DNA of 64,000 nucleotides from Plantago ovata. Lineage: Eukaryota; Streptophyta; Magnoliopsida; Lamiales; Plantaginaceae. The position numbers and the translations under genes are program-made. The stretch is taken from assembly GCA_028274465.1 (NCBI GenBank), contig CM051456.1, positions 104,631,348 through 104,695,347 on the forward strand, written 5' to 3'. Below, one piece after another: positions 49,119 to 62,100 of the stretch (positions are counted from its first letter, which is position 1; each line of letters starts with the position of its first letter). The notes under the pieces are model-generated. The model worked only from the letters and a program-made list of their open reading frames with translations. It ran no database searches and was not told the origin of the DNA.

Positions 49119-50364
49119 ACTGAGAAGTTCCATTAGACAATTCAATGCTATCTATGTTAGTACAAAATAAGATCAGAAACATAGCTTTTACATGTGTAAT
49201 GACATGAATGACAATGTAAAGTGCCGAGACGCTTGGATTCAAATATACACCTTACTGAAAGTAGTTTTCCTATAATTCTGAGAGAAAGTTGGAGATGATC
49301 AAACAAGAAAACAAACTCCATAACAATGCAGTAATATAGCCCGCCAGTATGATGGAACCTCGAGCTCGTCATCTTCTTATTTTGTTTATTTAATATGTTA
49401 TTTACTTATTTAGTTGAGTCATGGCGCCAATATATAAGTTAGGGTTTATATACTGTTTTCTAGAACACTCCAGTAGTTGGGCTTCGCTCATATTTAGTAA
49501 TAAGATCTGTTAGTCATTTCTTAGCCCGTAAGTTTATTTCTTAGGTAGCAAGACAATATTCTACTATTTAAGCTTTGTAAGAATTTATTTTCATGTTATG
49601 GAGAATTGAGTTTAGAGTCAAGTGGATTCGGCCTCGTTAGGCTTTGTTGTTGTCTTGCGATTTGCCTTTGCACAGAAGGAGTCGACCGTGAGCAATAGTT
49701 AGTGATCCAACTGCTTGTCTCAACCACGCCAGGTTATTTGTATGCTTTCGTAGTAGGCTTTAGTGGTGATTATGTGCTCTGTTGTTTTGTTTATCTGTTT
49801 ACTTGCTGTGGATATGGATAGGGTTTGTGGGTTCTTATGGTCCTTTGTTCATCTTTATGGATACGGGTTCACGGGTTCCATCACCGTATTTGAAATATTA
49901 AAAAGGAAAACAAAAACTCAGCTGCACAGAAAGGCTTTCAAATGTGTTGATGATCAACACATGAAGGTGCAGTTTGTTCTTAAATGTAAGAGCAAGTTGT
50001 ACAGTGTGCATCGAATGTTGTATATTCCCAATTACACTTAGGTTTGAGGTTGTGTACGTACACTCCGGATCACTTAGTGTACCTAGCAGTTAATTAGAAA
50101 GAAAGCGTCAGATACAAAGGAATATAACAGAAGTAGTAGTTCCTCAGCAAACTAAGGCAGCAGTTTTGCAATTTGCGTAATTTATTTCTGATTTAGGCAG
50201 CATATGTTTAATTATGCAAAATATTTGGGCTTTTGCGCAATTATCACGCGTTGTTTATACTACTTAGATTAGATATCGACAATCGTCGCTAACTACACAT
50301 TTCATATTTGCCCTATGAAGTTAGCGACAACTGTCTCACTACAAGCTATTTCTGATTTATATAT
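49119..50364. other. intergenic, no gene recognised
   Basis: Open frames such as 49763-50041 (+) lack motifs. 49430-49640 has TATA-like ATATATAAGTTAGGG followed by a pyrimidine-rich leader-like stretch, which could be a decayed short LTR, but no partner repeat is seen. 50290-50350 has inverted GTCGCTAAC / GTTAGCGAC and CACTACAAG, possibly a CACTA end cut by Tat-2. Confidence 0.45.
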
Positions 50365-51214
50365 TGTTGATAAGAAAAATATGTCTAGTTCGTATCATGC
50401 GTTCCTCCACGAACTATGAGGCTTTATAAATACAAGCGTTGGAGGAAGACCGCGGACCTAAAAGATCCGAACCTCGAATTATGTGGACCTCTAGGGCATT
50501 TTTTCAAATGTGCCTAGTTCATTAAAATAACTCCTTCTAGAGAGGCGGAGATTTTGAGGTCCGGAACAGGGGTCAGAAGGACAAGGAATTACTCAAGCAC
50601 TTGACAGGTTAGAGTGTACGAAGCTCATTTAGTACGAAGCCTAAATACTTGTTTGTATTGCTTTACGATTGAATCAGGACAAGATTCGCATCACAACCAC
50701 ATGGAGAGAAAGGACAAGAGAAGTGTGGAAGCTTCTAGGTAGCACAAGAAGATACAGCTAAATGGGCCTGGGCCAAGCCCATGAAAGTCAACGTTGGGCC
50801 TACCCAACATATGTGGACGAATAAGAAGCTGACAGATGGAAGCAGGAGATTGGGTCGACCTAGGGTTAGCCAACAACTATATAAGGGCTCCATTTACAAA
50901 GAAAAAGGTAACTGGTCTTAATTAAGTGCATTTATTATTCTAAGACAAGGAGAACTTTCAAGCTCCTTCAAGTAAAGTCTCGCAGCGGCTTGACTTAGGC
51001 AAGCCGGAGATAAACACACATCCACACGCGCCTTTTTAATCTCAGGTGCTCAGTTGGACATAGAGAGAATCAGAAGACTTGGGTGCTGGCATTATACAAA
51101 GATTCATGTGTTGTGTTAAATCATGGTGACTTAGAGAGTTTAATAGTTCTTTGTAGTTCGAGGAGTTTTGTAATATTAGAGCGTTTGAAGTCTTACTAGA
51201 ATTTCACCTCTACA
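50365..51214 (+). repeat. 5' LTR of Tat-2 (850 bp)
   Basis: TGTTGATAAG ... CCTCTACA. The same TGTTGATAAGAAAAATATGT starts the 3' LTR at 63695. A TATA-like CTATATAAGGG lies at 50877-50887. It includes a GGGCCTGGGCC / GCCCATGAAAG region resembling the Tat-1 LTR. Confidence 0.93.
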
Positions 51215-51215
51215 T

Positions 51216-51233
51216 TTTGGCGCCGTCTGTGGG
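51216..51233 (+). other. primer-binding site of Tat-2
   Basis: TTTGGCGCCGTCTGTGGG, one base after the LTR end, the usual Tat-type PBS. Confidence 0.85.
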
Positions 51234-51273
51234 AATCTTTACTAAAAGGTTTCCCGGACTCCACTGAGAAGAG

Positions 51274-54200
51274 ATGGTGGGACATAATTATTCAACTCGA
51301 AACCAAGGAGCTAATAATTTGTCCGCAAGAGGAAGAGGAAGACCACCAGGTAGAGGAAGAGGAAAATCAAGAGGAGGAAGAGGAAATAGTGGAGTCAATA
51401 GAAATGTAAATGTAGGGAGAGGAAATGCGCAACAAGATGGAGATACTGCGAGTTACTCAGCCACAAACTCGCTGGGCAATGAGCAAGAGAGAGAGAGAAG
51501 ATTGGATGTTCAAAGAGCAGAACTGAATAATTTGGAACACCGAAGGAGGGTAACAGAAGAAGAGTTACGTCAACTCGAAGATGCCAGAAGAAATCTTGTG
51601 CAAGATAATCTAGCAAGGACGGTGAGGCCAGTGGGAACAAGCCTACCAAATGAAGCGACAATTCAAGGATCACAACCATTGGACCCATTAGCACCACCAC
51701 TCATCCCCGGCTCAACAGAGGGAGTAGTTACGACAGCTATCCCGATACAAGATGCACAAGCTCAAGAGAGAAATTTTGTGTTGCCAAATGGGCATGTGTT
51801 AGACAATCGTGCACTTTTTGGTTTAACAAATGAGCAACTAAGTCGTCTTCATGACTTGTTTCAATTTGAGCTAGGAGGAACAACCGAGATCCTAACTTCT
51901 TTGTTAGGACCGCCACATACTCAGATAGCCACAACAAGAGAAAACATCCGACATGTTACTTTGCCCTTGGCTACTCAACCTATGAGAAGTGTGGTAGACC
52001 TGACCAACAACAACCTCGTGAACTCTCAGGATAACATCCGTCATGTTAATCCTCCTGTTCCAACACGTCCACTGAATTTAGAATTGGGTGGGACATAGAG
52101 TAGACCAATTCAAGATAGACTCACCTTTCCATGGGAGGCAAGGACTACTCAAGGTCAAGTACAAGATGTTACGAGGTCGGAAGATTTAAGGCAAGTGCTC
52201 CAAAGAAGGCCAGAAATTCACACGGAAAGCACAAGAGCAATCCCCACATCAGGGATAAGCACAACTCAGCTAATCCCAACTCAAGATGCGATGGTTACCA
52301 CTATACATCGATCCCAGGAGAAAGCAAGAGAAACTCAAGCACGAGGCGGTCAAGCAAGACAAGAGGTGGAGAAACAATTGACACCGGAAGAGATAGCAAA
52401 AGAGCAGAGAGAACTTCTTAAAAAGATGAATGATCTAAGTAAGCAGATATCATCTAAAGAGAAGGAGAGAGTCCAGATCAAGAACCCATTGAGTTTGGAA
52501 ATCAGAAAGGAGCAAAAGAAACCGGACACTACCATACCCTCATTGGAGCAATATTATGGAAAGTCTTGTCCCTATGGTTTCATAAGCAGGTTTGAGAGCA
52601 GGATGGAGGCTTATGACCATAACGAGAACATGTGTGCCTTGACATTCCCAACTACACTCTTTGATGATGCAATAGAATGGTGGGGGATATTAGCACATGG
52701 GTCGATCAAGAGCTATGACCAACTGAAGAGTGAGTTTGTTCACAAGTTTGAAAGGATGAGAAAAATCAAAAAGCCAGCCACAGACCTCAAGAAAATCATT
52801 CAGGATCCTCAAGAGAATGTACGTCACTTTCTCGCGAGATTCAATGAGATAGCTATGGAGGTTGAACCCCACAATGTCAAACAAAGGGAAATATACTTGT
52901 ATGAAAATACAACTAATCAGAGACTCAGAGATGTCATAGCCACAAATGGACAAAATCTTGAGACAAATGAAGATTTTGATGAGATGTGCACTAGCTTTAA
53001 GAACTCTGAAGATTTTAGAGAAAATGCGCAGATCAGAGCGGGACACAAGAAAGACAAAGAACCAATCAATCCGAACAATTCCTCGAAGATCAGGAAGCAA
53101 GATCAAAGAGGAGGAAAAGAGGGGAGAAATCATTTCCCAAGGGAGAGAACTCCTCCAAAGATATACACATATTACATGGCTTTAAATCGACCAAGATCCG
53201 ACATCTTGGCATCGATAGTTGAGCAGAAGATGAACATCAAATGGCCAAAGCCCATACAACCATCAGAGAGATCTGAAAGCTCCAGATTTTATTGCAAATT
53301 TCATAGAGGGAAAGGTCATGACACCGAAGATTGTATGTGGCTAAAGACTGAGATAGAGGGGTTAGTCAGAGATGGTTATTTGAGAAAGTTTGAAGCCAAA
53401 GAGGAACAATTAAGACATGACCGAAGAGATCGACAGAGAAAAGAAAGAAGAGAGGAAGATAGAGAAGGGAGGTATGAGGATAAAGGGAAGAGTAGAGAGC
53501 GAGATTATCATCGGAGAAACAAGGAAAGACAAAGGGATGAAGATGAAGATGATGATAACTTGCCAAGGTTTGGAGTCATAACCATATCAGGAGGACCAGC
53601 AGGAGGAGACACAAGGAAAGCTAGAGAAAAGACAGCCTCATATCTGAGAGAGATTGCCGATGCATATGGAGACCCATGTACAAAAAGTTCAGCTGGAAAC
53701 AAAATAACATTTGACGACAGTGAGATCCCAAATCAAAGCCCATGTGACGGAGATACCGAAAAGCCGGATGTACCATTGGTAGTTTTGGCGGATATCGCGG
53801 CCTATACGGTAAGGAAGGTTCTAGTTGACACGGGAAGCTCGGTCAATGTTATATTGCTAAGGACGTTGAAGAGAATGAGGGTTGATCTCAGAGAAATGGA
53901 AAAGGTCGGGAGCTCCTTAGTTGGTTTTGGAGGTGAGCAGATTTACCCATTGGGAAGGGTTTACTTGAAAGTTTCCCTATGTACAAAGCCACAAAGAGTG
54001 ACACGACATATACCATTCCTAGTGGTGGACATTGAGTTTTCTTATCAAGTGGTGCTAGGTAGACCAGCTCTTAGAGTCTTTCAAGCAGTGGCATCAACTC
54101 TACATAATAGAGTAAAGTTTCCTATTCCGGCTGGAATAGGACAAGAAGTGGGAAACATAAATCAAGCTTGGGAGTGTTATACTCTCTCGGTCAGAAGAAA

Positions 54201-54288
54201 CTCACTTTCAAAAGAAGAGGCAAGAGACCGCAAGACAAGAGAGGAAAGAGAAATGTTTGTCATCCAAGAAGCACCAACAAAAAAGTGA
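51274..54288 (+). pseudogene. Tat-2 gag-protease with one in-frame TAG
   Basis: ATG at 51274; the N-terminus is Arg/Gly-rich (GRGRPPGRGRG). A TAG at 52096-52098 interrupts an otherwise single frame to 54288. The gag core is at about 52540-52870 (DDAIEWWGILAHGSIKSYDQ), the knuckle-like CKFHRGKGHDTEDC at about 53294, then an Arg/Glu/Asp-rich charged tract, and the protease at about 53760-54130 with catalytic LVDTGSSVNVI and VVLGRPALR. The frame ends AAA AAG TGA, where the pol frame, one base back, overlaps by 121 nt. Confidence 0.88.
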
Positions 54289-57200
54289 AAAGTAAGTCGT
54301 CACTTACTAAAGACCAAAGAAGAGAAGAAGCTCGAAAAGCAAGAGAAGAGCCCATAGAGGAAGAGATCCACCCGGAGGAGTACAAGGTCATCCCAGAGGA
54401 GCCCGTCGCTCCTACTCCTAAGAGAAGATTCTTACAACAAAATAAGATACAACCCAAAGAGACAATCAGAGAAGTGCAGATCATAGACGGAGATCCTGAG
54501 AAAACAACAAGGATAGGAACAAAGATGGATTGGGAAGTCGAGTGTAAGCTAATAGCGTGTCTCAAGGAGAACGCAGATGTGTTTGCTTGGAGCACAAACG
54601 ACTTGGTAGGGATTGATCCGTCTATAGCAGTTCACCGGCTGAACATGGACCCTAAGATCACGCACATAAGGCAGAAGAGAACTAATTTTGGACCGAAGCA
54701 AGAAGCAATTATCGCGGCAGAGGTAGAGAGATTGCTGAAAGCCGGACACATTGAAGAGGTTCATTATTCAAATTGGGTTTGCAATGTGGTGTTGGTGGAA
54801 AAGCCAGGGACCGGCAAGTGGAGGATGTGTAATAACTTTACACGACTCAACAAATTCTGCCCGAAGGATCCTTACCCTCTCCCAAGGATAGATCAGCTAG
54901 TGGATTCAACAGCGGGATGTGCTTTGTTAAGCTTCATGGATGCATATCAAGGCTTTTACCAAATCAAGATGGCAAAAGAGGATATCCCAAGAACAACATT
55001 TTTTGCAGCTGGAGGTGTTTATTGCTTTAAGGTCATGCCATTCGGGTTGAAAAACGCAGGAGCAACTTACCAAAGACTTGTGAACCAAATGTTCAAGGAG
55101 GATCTAGGTAAGACAATGGAAGTTTATGTGGATGACATGCTTGTAAAGAGCAAGAAGGAGGTTGATCATATAGCACATTTGAACAAGTGTTTTGCTATCT
55201 TGAGAAAGTATGGGATGAAACTCAACCCCGCAAAATGCACTTTCGGAGTGAAAGGTGGAAAGTTCTTGGGTTATATGGTCACAAAGAGAGGGATAGAAGC
55301 AAACCCTGAGAAAATTAAGGCGATACAGATTTACCACACCCAACCACACATCATGAGGTACAACAGTTAGTAGGGAAAGTGATCGCTTTGAGCCGATTCA
55401 TTTCTCGCTGTGCAGAAAAAAATCTTCCATTCTTTAAGGTTCTGAGAAAAACCGAGAAAGAGAAAAAGGACAAGGCAAATTTTGTTTGGAATGCGGAATG
55501 TAGGCAAGCTCTAGAAGATTTGAAGAACTACCTTCAGTCTCCGCCTTTGTTGTCCAAGCCACTAGATGGAGAGCCACTTTACTTATACTTAGCATTCGCC
55601 CGTGAAGCAATAAGCTCAGTTTTGGTGAGGATTCAAGGAGCTGATTGCCTCCCAATTTACTATGTGAGTAAAGCTTTGGCCCCCGCGGAAACAAGGTACT
55701 TAGACATGGAAAAGCTAGCATATGCTTTGCTTTATACCTCAAGAAAGTTGAAGACATACTTTAGATCTCACAAAGTGATTGTGTTAACTCATGAGCCCCT
55801 GAAGCAAGTATTAGGAAAGCCGGTGCACTCCGGAAGATTGGCAAAATGGGCAATTGAATTGAGTGAACATGAGGTAGATTTTCAAGCTCTGTCAGCTAAG
55901 AAAGCCCAAGTGATAGCAGATTTCATAGTGGAGTTCCCATCCAAGTCTACTCCCATCATCACAGAAGAAGAAGAGAGCAGAATAGCATCCGTCATGACTT
56001 TGGAAGAAGCTCAGGATATTCGGCTGGGAGAAGAGGGAGAGGTAGATCAAGAGAATAGAAAAGAGGAGGAGAATAAAGGAGATAAAGAGTATTGGGAGAT
56101 AAAAGTTGATGGCTCTTCACTAACGAGCATGGGAGGAGCTGGAGTATATTTGGCAGGACCAAGAGGAGCAGAGTTAGAGTTTGCCATATCTCTACCATTC
56201 AAAGTGACAAACAATGAAGCAGAGTATGAGGCACTTCTAAATGGGATCAAGATAGCCAAAGCATTGGGAGTGGAATACTTAGAAGCACGCACAGACTCAC
56301 AGTTGGTCGAGTATCAATATCGGGGGCAATTTGAAGCAACACACCCGAGCATGAGGAGCTACTTGGCCCTATTGAAGGAAGAAGCTGAAGAGTTCAAAGA
56401 GTTTCACTTGAGCTTAATACCTCGAAAGGAAAATGATAGAGCAGACGTCCTAGCAAAGTACGCGTCAACTTCCGGAGCAATAGACACAAGGAGGATAATG
56501 TTGATGGAGCAAACTAAGCCGTCCGTCACGGTGGAAGAGCAGCTCATCTTGAATATCGAGGAAGACGATAATTGGATGCAAGAGATCAGGAGATATTTGA
56601 CTAGGGGAGAGCTCCCAATTATTAAGGAGCATGCGAGAAGGGTGGTTGCTAGATCACTAAGATACTTAATGATTGGGAATGACTTGTACCGGAGATCATT
56701 TGCAGGCACCCACTTGAGATGCTTAACAAATTTGGAAGCAAAACAGATTTTGGCAGAGGTGCATGAAGGAAGTTGTGGAAATCACTCCGGGGGAAGGTCG
56801 TTAGCTCAGAAAGTTTTGAGGCAAGGATACTACTGGCCAAAGATCATCGCAGATTCTATCCGATATGCCAAAGCATGTATGGAGAGTCAGAAGTATGCCA
56901 AGCAAAGCACAAAGCCAGCCAGAGAGATCAAGCAAACTATAATCACTTGCCCGTTTGACAGATGGGGCATTGATATAGTAGGGCCATTACCAAAAGGAAC
57001 GGGGCAGAAGAAGTTCCTAATCGTAGCAGTGGAATATTTTTCCAAATGGGTTGAGGCAGAGGCGGTATCCACAATCTCAAAAACAAGGTGTTGGACTTCA
57101 TTTGGAAGAATATAGTGTGTCGGTTCGGACTACCAAGAGTTATAGTCTCGGACAATAGAACACAATTCTCGGGAAAAAAGCTCAAAGAATGGTGCAAAAA

Positions 57201-57798
57201 GATGAAGATAGAGCAAAGGTTCACATCAGTGTACTACCCACAGTCAAATGGTCAAGTGGAGAGAACCAACAGGACATTGGTGGAACTCATTGAGAAGAGA
57301 CTTAGAGCATGTCAAGGAGATTGGGTAGATGAGCTAGATGGAGTTCTGTGGGCATACAGGACTACTTCAAGAACGGCAACCCAAGAAACACCATTTCACT
57401 TGGTCTATGGATCAGAGGCCGTGATCCCGGCTGAAGCAGTAGTGAAGACCTTAAGGATACAAGGTTATGAACCGGGAGACAATCATGAGGCAAGAGTTAT
57501 GGACTTAGACACATTGGAAGAGCTAAGGAGTACAGCGTTAGTGAGGATCATAAACTACCAAAACAGAGTAGCAAGGAGATACAACAAGAATGTGAAGACC
57601 AGAGAACTACAAGTGGGAGACCTGGTACTGAGGAAAGCAACACAGCAAGATGGAACAGGCAAACTTGAGCCAAAATGGAAAGGGCCGTACAAAATAACCA
57701 AAGCAAGAACAAATGGCAGCTACGAGCTAGCAGATGCAGAAGACAAAGGATGGAAGAGAACCTGGAACATCAAGAACCTAAGGAAATTCTACACTTAG
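54168..57798 (+). pseudogene. Tat-2 pol: RT, two RNase H domains, integrase, with two frameshifts
   Basis: RT at 54560-55400 with VCNVVLVEKPGTGKWRMC and catalytic YVDD at about 55130. A shift near 55330, then the first RNase H (55540-55940). The second RNase H-like domain is at 56090-56470 (KVDGSSLTSMGGAG, NNEAEYEALL, ARTDSQLVE, ENDRADVLAKYAS: the four acidic residues are present). Integrase is at 56740-57400, with a shift near 57080; its D/D/E are present (GIDIVGP, SDNRTQF, QVERTNR). The zinc site is damaged: CMES instead of CxxC. The C-terminal part is open to 57798. There are no internal stops apart from those caused by the shifts. Confidence 0.9.
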
Positions 57799-58106
57799 GA
57801 AAAGAAGAACAGAGATGGGAGAGTAGAAGACCACCTAGGAACTTTGTTATTTCATTTTATTTTCCTTTTGAACCTTTTTATTTCTTTAAAAAGAGTTGTA
57901 ATGATTTCCGTCAAATTCATTAGCAGCTACTTATGAACAATTCGATTTTGCGCAAAGTTATTACGGTCTTAACATTTTAGGTTTCCATCAAATCTAGATT
58001 AAGATAGCAGGTTCAAAAGATAAAAAAGTTATTATAATGTAAAGACTATAATGAAGAAGTCAGAAGAAGAAGAGGAGAAAAAGTAAAGATTTATTGAAGC
58101 TAATCA
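57799..58106 (+). other. Tat-2 3' noncoding, between pol and tandem array
   Basis: AT-rich, no gene. It contains the end of the sense transcript's coding strand and a TTCCGTCAAATTC motif also found after pol in Tat-1 (about 12700). Confidence 0.5.
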
Positions 58107-58670
58107 ATAAACGAGTTAGAGACGGTCAAGACGAAAAATTTTCACCGGGAAAATTTTTAGGCCTTAACTTATTAAAATAAGTGCCGTGAAAGCTTCACAT
58201 AGTTTACGTCAAAAAGAGCGTCGGATAAGGAGGCGGACCGAGACAAAATTTTCACCGAGAAAATTTTTAGGTCATAACTTATTAAAATAAGTGTCGTGAA
58301 AGCTTCGCATATTTTACGCCAAAAAGAGCGTCGGATAAGGAGGCGGACCGAGACAAAATTTTCACCGAGAAAATTTTTAGGTCATAACTTATTAAAATAA
58401 GTGTCGTGAAAGCTTCGCATATTTTACGCCAAAAAGAGCGTCGGATAAGGAGGCGGACCGAGACAAAATTTTCACCGAGAAAATTTTTAGGTCATAACTT
58501 ATTAAAATAAGAGCCTTGAAAGCTTCGCATATTTTACGTCAAAAAGAGCGTCGGATAAGGAGGCGGACCGAGACAAAATTTTCACCGAGAAATTTTTTAG
58601 GTCATAAATTATTAAAATAAGTACCCGGAGAGCTTCGCATATTTTACGTCAAAAAGAGCGTTGGATAAGA
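58107..58670. repeat. 110-bp tandem array, about five copies
   Basis: The landmark AAAAAGAGCG recurs at 58211, 58321, 58431, 58541 and 58651, exactly 110 bp apart each time. The unit includes CACCGAGAAAATTTTTAGG, CTTATTAAAATAAG and GGATAAGGAGGCGGACCGAG. The middle copies are almost identical; the outer ones diverge. It lies between the convergent ends of pol and the antisense gene. Confidence 0.95.
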
Positions 58671-59184
58671 AAAAGGAACGGAAGCAGTCGATGGAAATTT
58701 ATGCTGTAAAATTTCCGTACCTTGAAGACTTTACATTTGATTCGACAAGCAGTTTAAATGTCTGAACCTCAATTAAGCAGTTTAATATTCCGATTCTTGA
58801 GTTGATTACTCAATCGGAATAAAAACCTTCTTTGGTTAAACATCCGAACCTCAGAGTTATGTTTGCGTGGAGTATCGGAACCATGAAAGATACGGATGAG
58901 TTTGTCAAGAGAGGGAGAGTAATTGAATAATAACAAAGGTGCAAAATACGAACTTTGTAAAAAGTTCCGAAGCTCAAAGACTTGTTATTATTCAGAAGCA
59001 AGGAAGAGAATTATTATTTTTAAATAATAATAAAGCAGACAAGCAAAGGTTCCGAATCTTGTGCACTTGTTTAAAACACAGGTACAAGGAGGCATACCTC
59101 CGTGAAATAAATATGTTCCGAATATAGAAAACTTGTTTCAAATACAGATTACTACGGGGCATACCCCGGATTGAAAATAAGCTC

Positions 59185-62100
59185 CTAATCATCACGAGTC
59201 CGAGACTGTGAAAACTTTGAAGATTCATCGTTCTCGTCAACCTGATCTTGAGCTTGAGCATCCTCGTCCATAGCCTCCTGGGTCATCCGAGCTAAATTTT
59301 CCGCCGCTTCGGCTTCCGTAGCTGCCCGGGCTAGGTCCTCCAGATGAAGCTTCCAGCTAAGCCACGGAAGAGGAGCATACGGATTGGTGTTCAGTTCGGT
59401 AACAGTCGGAAATGGAGGAATGTAGAAGTTCTTCTTGAAAGAGCTCTCCACATTTCCGGCTGCCCAGGCCTCCGAATCTGCCTCGCGCCTCCGTATCTCC
59501 TCTCTCTCCCGAGTCTCCTCCCAATCTTTGCAGAGAGTCTCCACCTCTTCAAACAAGTTATACGCCGCAGGTCGACCGATAACTGGGTACGGAAGATTTA
59601 GCCAAGCCCGGTTCTCCTTCTCGTATTTTTCGAACGGCATGAGGTACCAGTAGCGGAGAATGTCAGGAACGAATCCAGGGAGGCGGGGATCTTGGTTTTT
59701 GAACTTCAAATCATCACCCTCCGAGGCTACAAGACTTGCAAACTCGTCCCGCCCAAGCTCATCATTGTTGATGGTCGGAATTAGCGGATCCTCTTCTCCG
59801 TCCGGCCCTTTAAAAATATCGAGCTTGTTGGCCTCCCAATCAAGGTCCACCGGAACAAGACCCGTAGCTTCAAGCTGTCCGAGGCATGCATTGTATCCGT
59901 CCACTCGGGCCTTGTTGTAACCCATAGCTTTTGCATATCGGAAGGAGGTGCTCTTCAGAAAATCTTGCACTGTATCCTTCCGGGAGCCAACAAACCCGAT
60001 CATGAGAGCGTCGTGGAAATGCTCGAGCATGTTCATATAACATGCATGGGTCTCTTGTTGGTCCCGGATCAAAGCCAGGCACCCCTCAACTTCCTTCCGC
60101 TGCTTGTCATAGGCAACCTGAAGCTTGGACAACTCTTCCCGGAGCTTCGAGGTCTCCACCACTTGCTTCCGCAGCTCTGACACTTCACCTTCCAGCTGGG
60201 CCATCTTCAGTAGTTTAGCTTCCGCCTCTGCAAGGCTAACTCGAACAGTGGCAAGCTTTTCTGAGAGGGCAATTCTCTCGAGCTCAGAGGCATGAAGGTT
60301 GCCCTCCAGCATAGACTTCTCGTTCTCAGCAGCGACGGAGACACCACGAACCGCTAAACCAAGCTGCAGAAGAAATAGGTTAGAAAATGAGGAATAGAGA
60401 AATGAGAAATAAGGAACGGAAAAGTAAACGGAATATTACCCGAGAGAAGGACTCCTCCAAAAGAGGGATGCGATCCGCAGATTCCAGGGAAGCGATGCGG
60501 ACAATCTCTGTCTCGCGATCGAATTCCGCCTCATCAGCATAGACGGCCGGACCAGCACCCCTTCTCTTCTTGGTTTTGACCGGGGGATCAACCACTTGCT
60601 TATTTTTGCCAGAGGGATCGACAACCGGAGCAGCAGATGTACCAGCTCCGGACTTGGAGGCCTTGAAAGCATCCCCCATTAGCTTCTTAGGAGGGGCCGG
60701 AGCTGCGGTTGCCGGAGTAGAAGAGCCGGTAGCAGTAAGTTGCGGAGCGGGCTGGTCAATTTCCATAGCATCGGCTTCCGTAGCTCCCTTGCCCTTAGCC
60801 TTCTGGGGCTGCTTAGGCTACGGCTTAGCAGCATCTTTCTCGCTTTTCTTCTCGGCCTTCCGCTCGTCAGAACGGCATTTTGCCTATTCCGGAACTAGGC
60901 CCTTCCGGCTCGATTCCATCTCCTGGGGCGGAAGCTTCTCGAGTTTCCGACGCTCCTCCTCTTGTCTCCATTTTACCCCATCCTTCGGATGTTCCTGGGG
61001 GAAGACAGTTAGTTGGTTGGTTGTCCCGGTTCTCAATGTTTTCCGCCTCTCTGCGGCCATCTTAGCCTCTATCGCGGCTTGAAGTCTCCGTGCCTCTACC
61101 ATGAGATAATCAAGCCAATCCTCTGAAAATTAAAGAAAATAGAAGGGTCAGACATGCGGACAATTAACGAAAATTAGAAAGATGCGGAAAAGATCGAAAG
61201 ATGCGGAAAACATGAAAAATAATTTTTACCAAAAGTGTCATTTTTATACGGGCCTAAGTCTATGGGGTCCGTGAGGTTAGCAAAGGTCGGAAGGGGCTGC
61301 ATCGTAAGCACACAGAAAAAATACTTCTCCGGCTTCTTGGCTATGCTTTTCGCCCGCATGGCAGCAGCCCACGGACTCCAATGATCCCGCACCGGACGGT
61401 AGTCAGCCGGAGACTCTCTATTAAAGTCGTATCGGACGTTAAAGTACTTGCGCTCACTTTCCGGAGCTCCATCCTTGAGCTTGTACCGGAAGTAGAAGTA
61501 TCGCGACCACCATGCGGAACCCAAGGAGTTCGGACTCTCAAGGATGAAGTAGAAATACTGGCGAGGTTTGAACTGCCAGTAGTAACAAGTCCCAGAGAGC
61601 GAGACGGTGAAAGCTTGGCAGAAATTGGCAAAGGTGATTGGTTCATTCTTCATCTTCATAAGTACTCCGAAGCATATTAAGTTGGCCAAAGAGATTGGCA
61701 TAACTTGCATCGGAGTAATGTCAAGAGAGCGAAAGATGGCGGCGAACTCTTCAACAAATGGAATCCTCCATCCAAGCTCGAGAGAAACTACAAAGCAAGT
61801 TAAAGCTCCGTCGGGGCAATTATATATGGCATCGTCAGGACCCGGAGCAATGATGTCGATGTCATCAGGGATGGAAAATTTTTTGCGAAGAAGCGGAAGC
61901 TGATCCTCAGTCACCTTAGATTCGGTAGTGGGTATCCATCCGTCATCATTAGTCTCCCGAGCTACGCTGAAGAGATGAATATCATCTCGCAGTCTCTCAT
62001 ATCGCTTACGGAGAGCAGGCTCCAGATGATCCGGTACGGGGAAAAGGGCCCCACGGAACTCCCGTACCTCACCTTCTAAAGGTTGTCCGTCCTCGCCAAT

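Noticed and set aside
49763..50041. 92-codon plus-strand frame with hydrophobic N-terminus
   Set aside because: No recognisable domain, no splice or promoter context; likely chance.
50290..50364. CACTACAAG with inverted GTCGCTAAC, a possible CACTA transposon end
   Set aside because: Only one end is visible and the terminal motif is degenerate; not enough to call.
58107..58670. Regular repeat array considered as a CRISPR-like array
   Set aside because: Units are contiguous 110-bp tandem repeats without unique spacers, in a plant retroelement.
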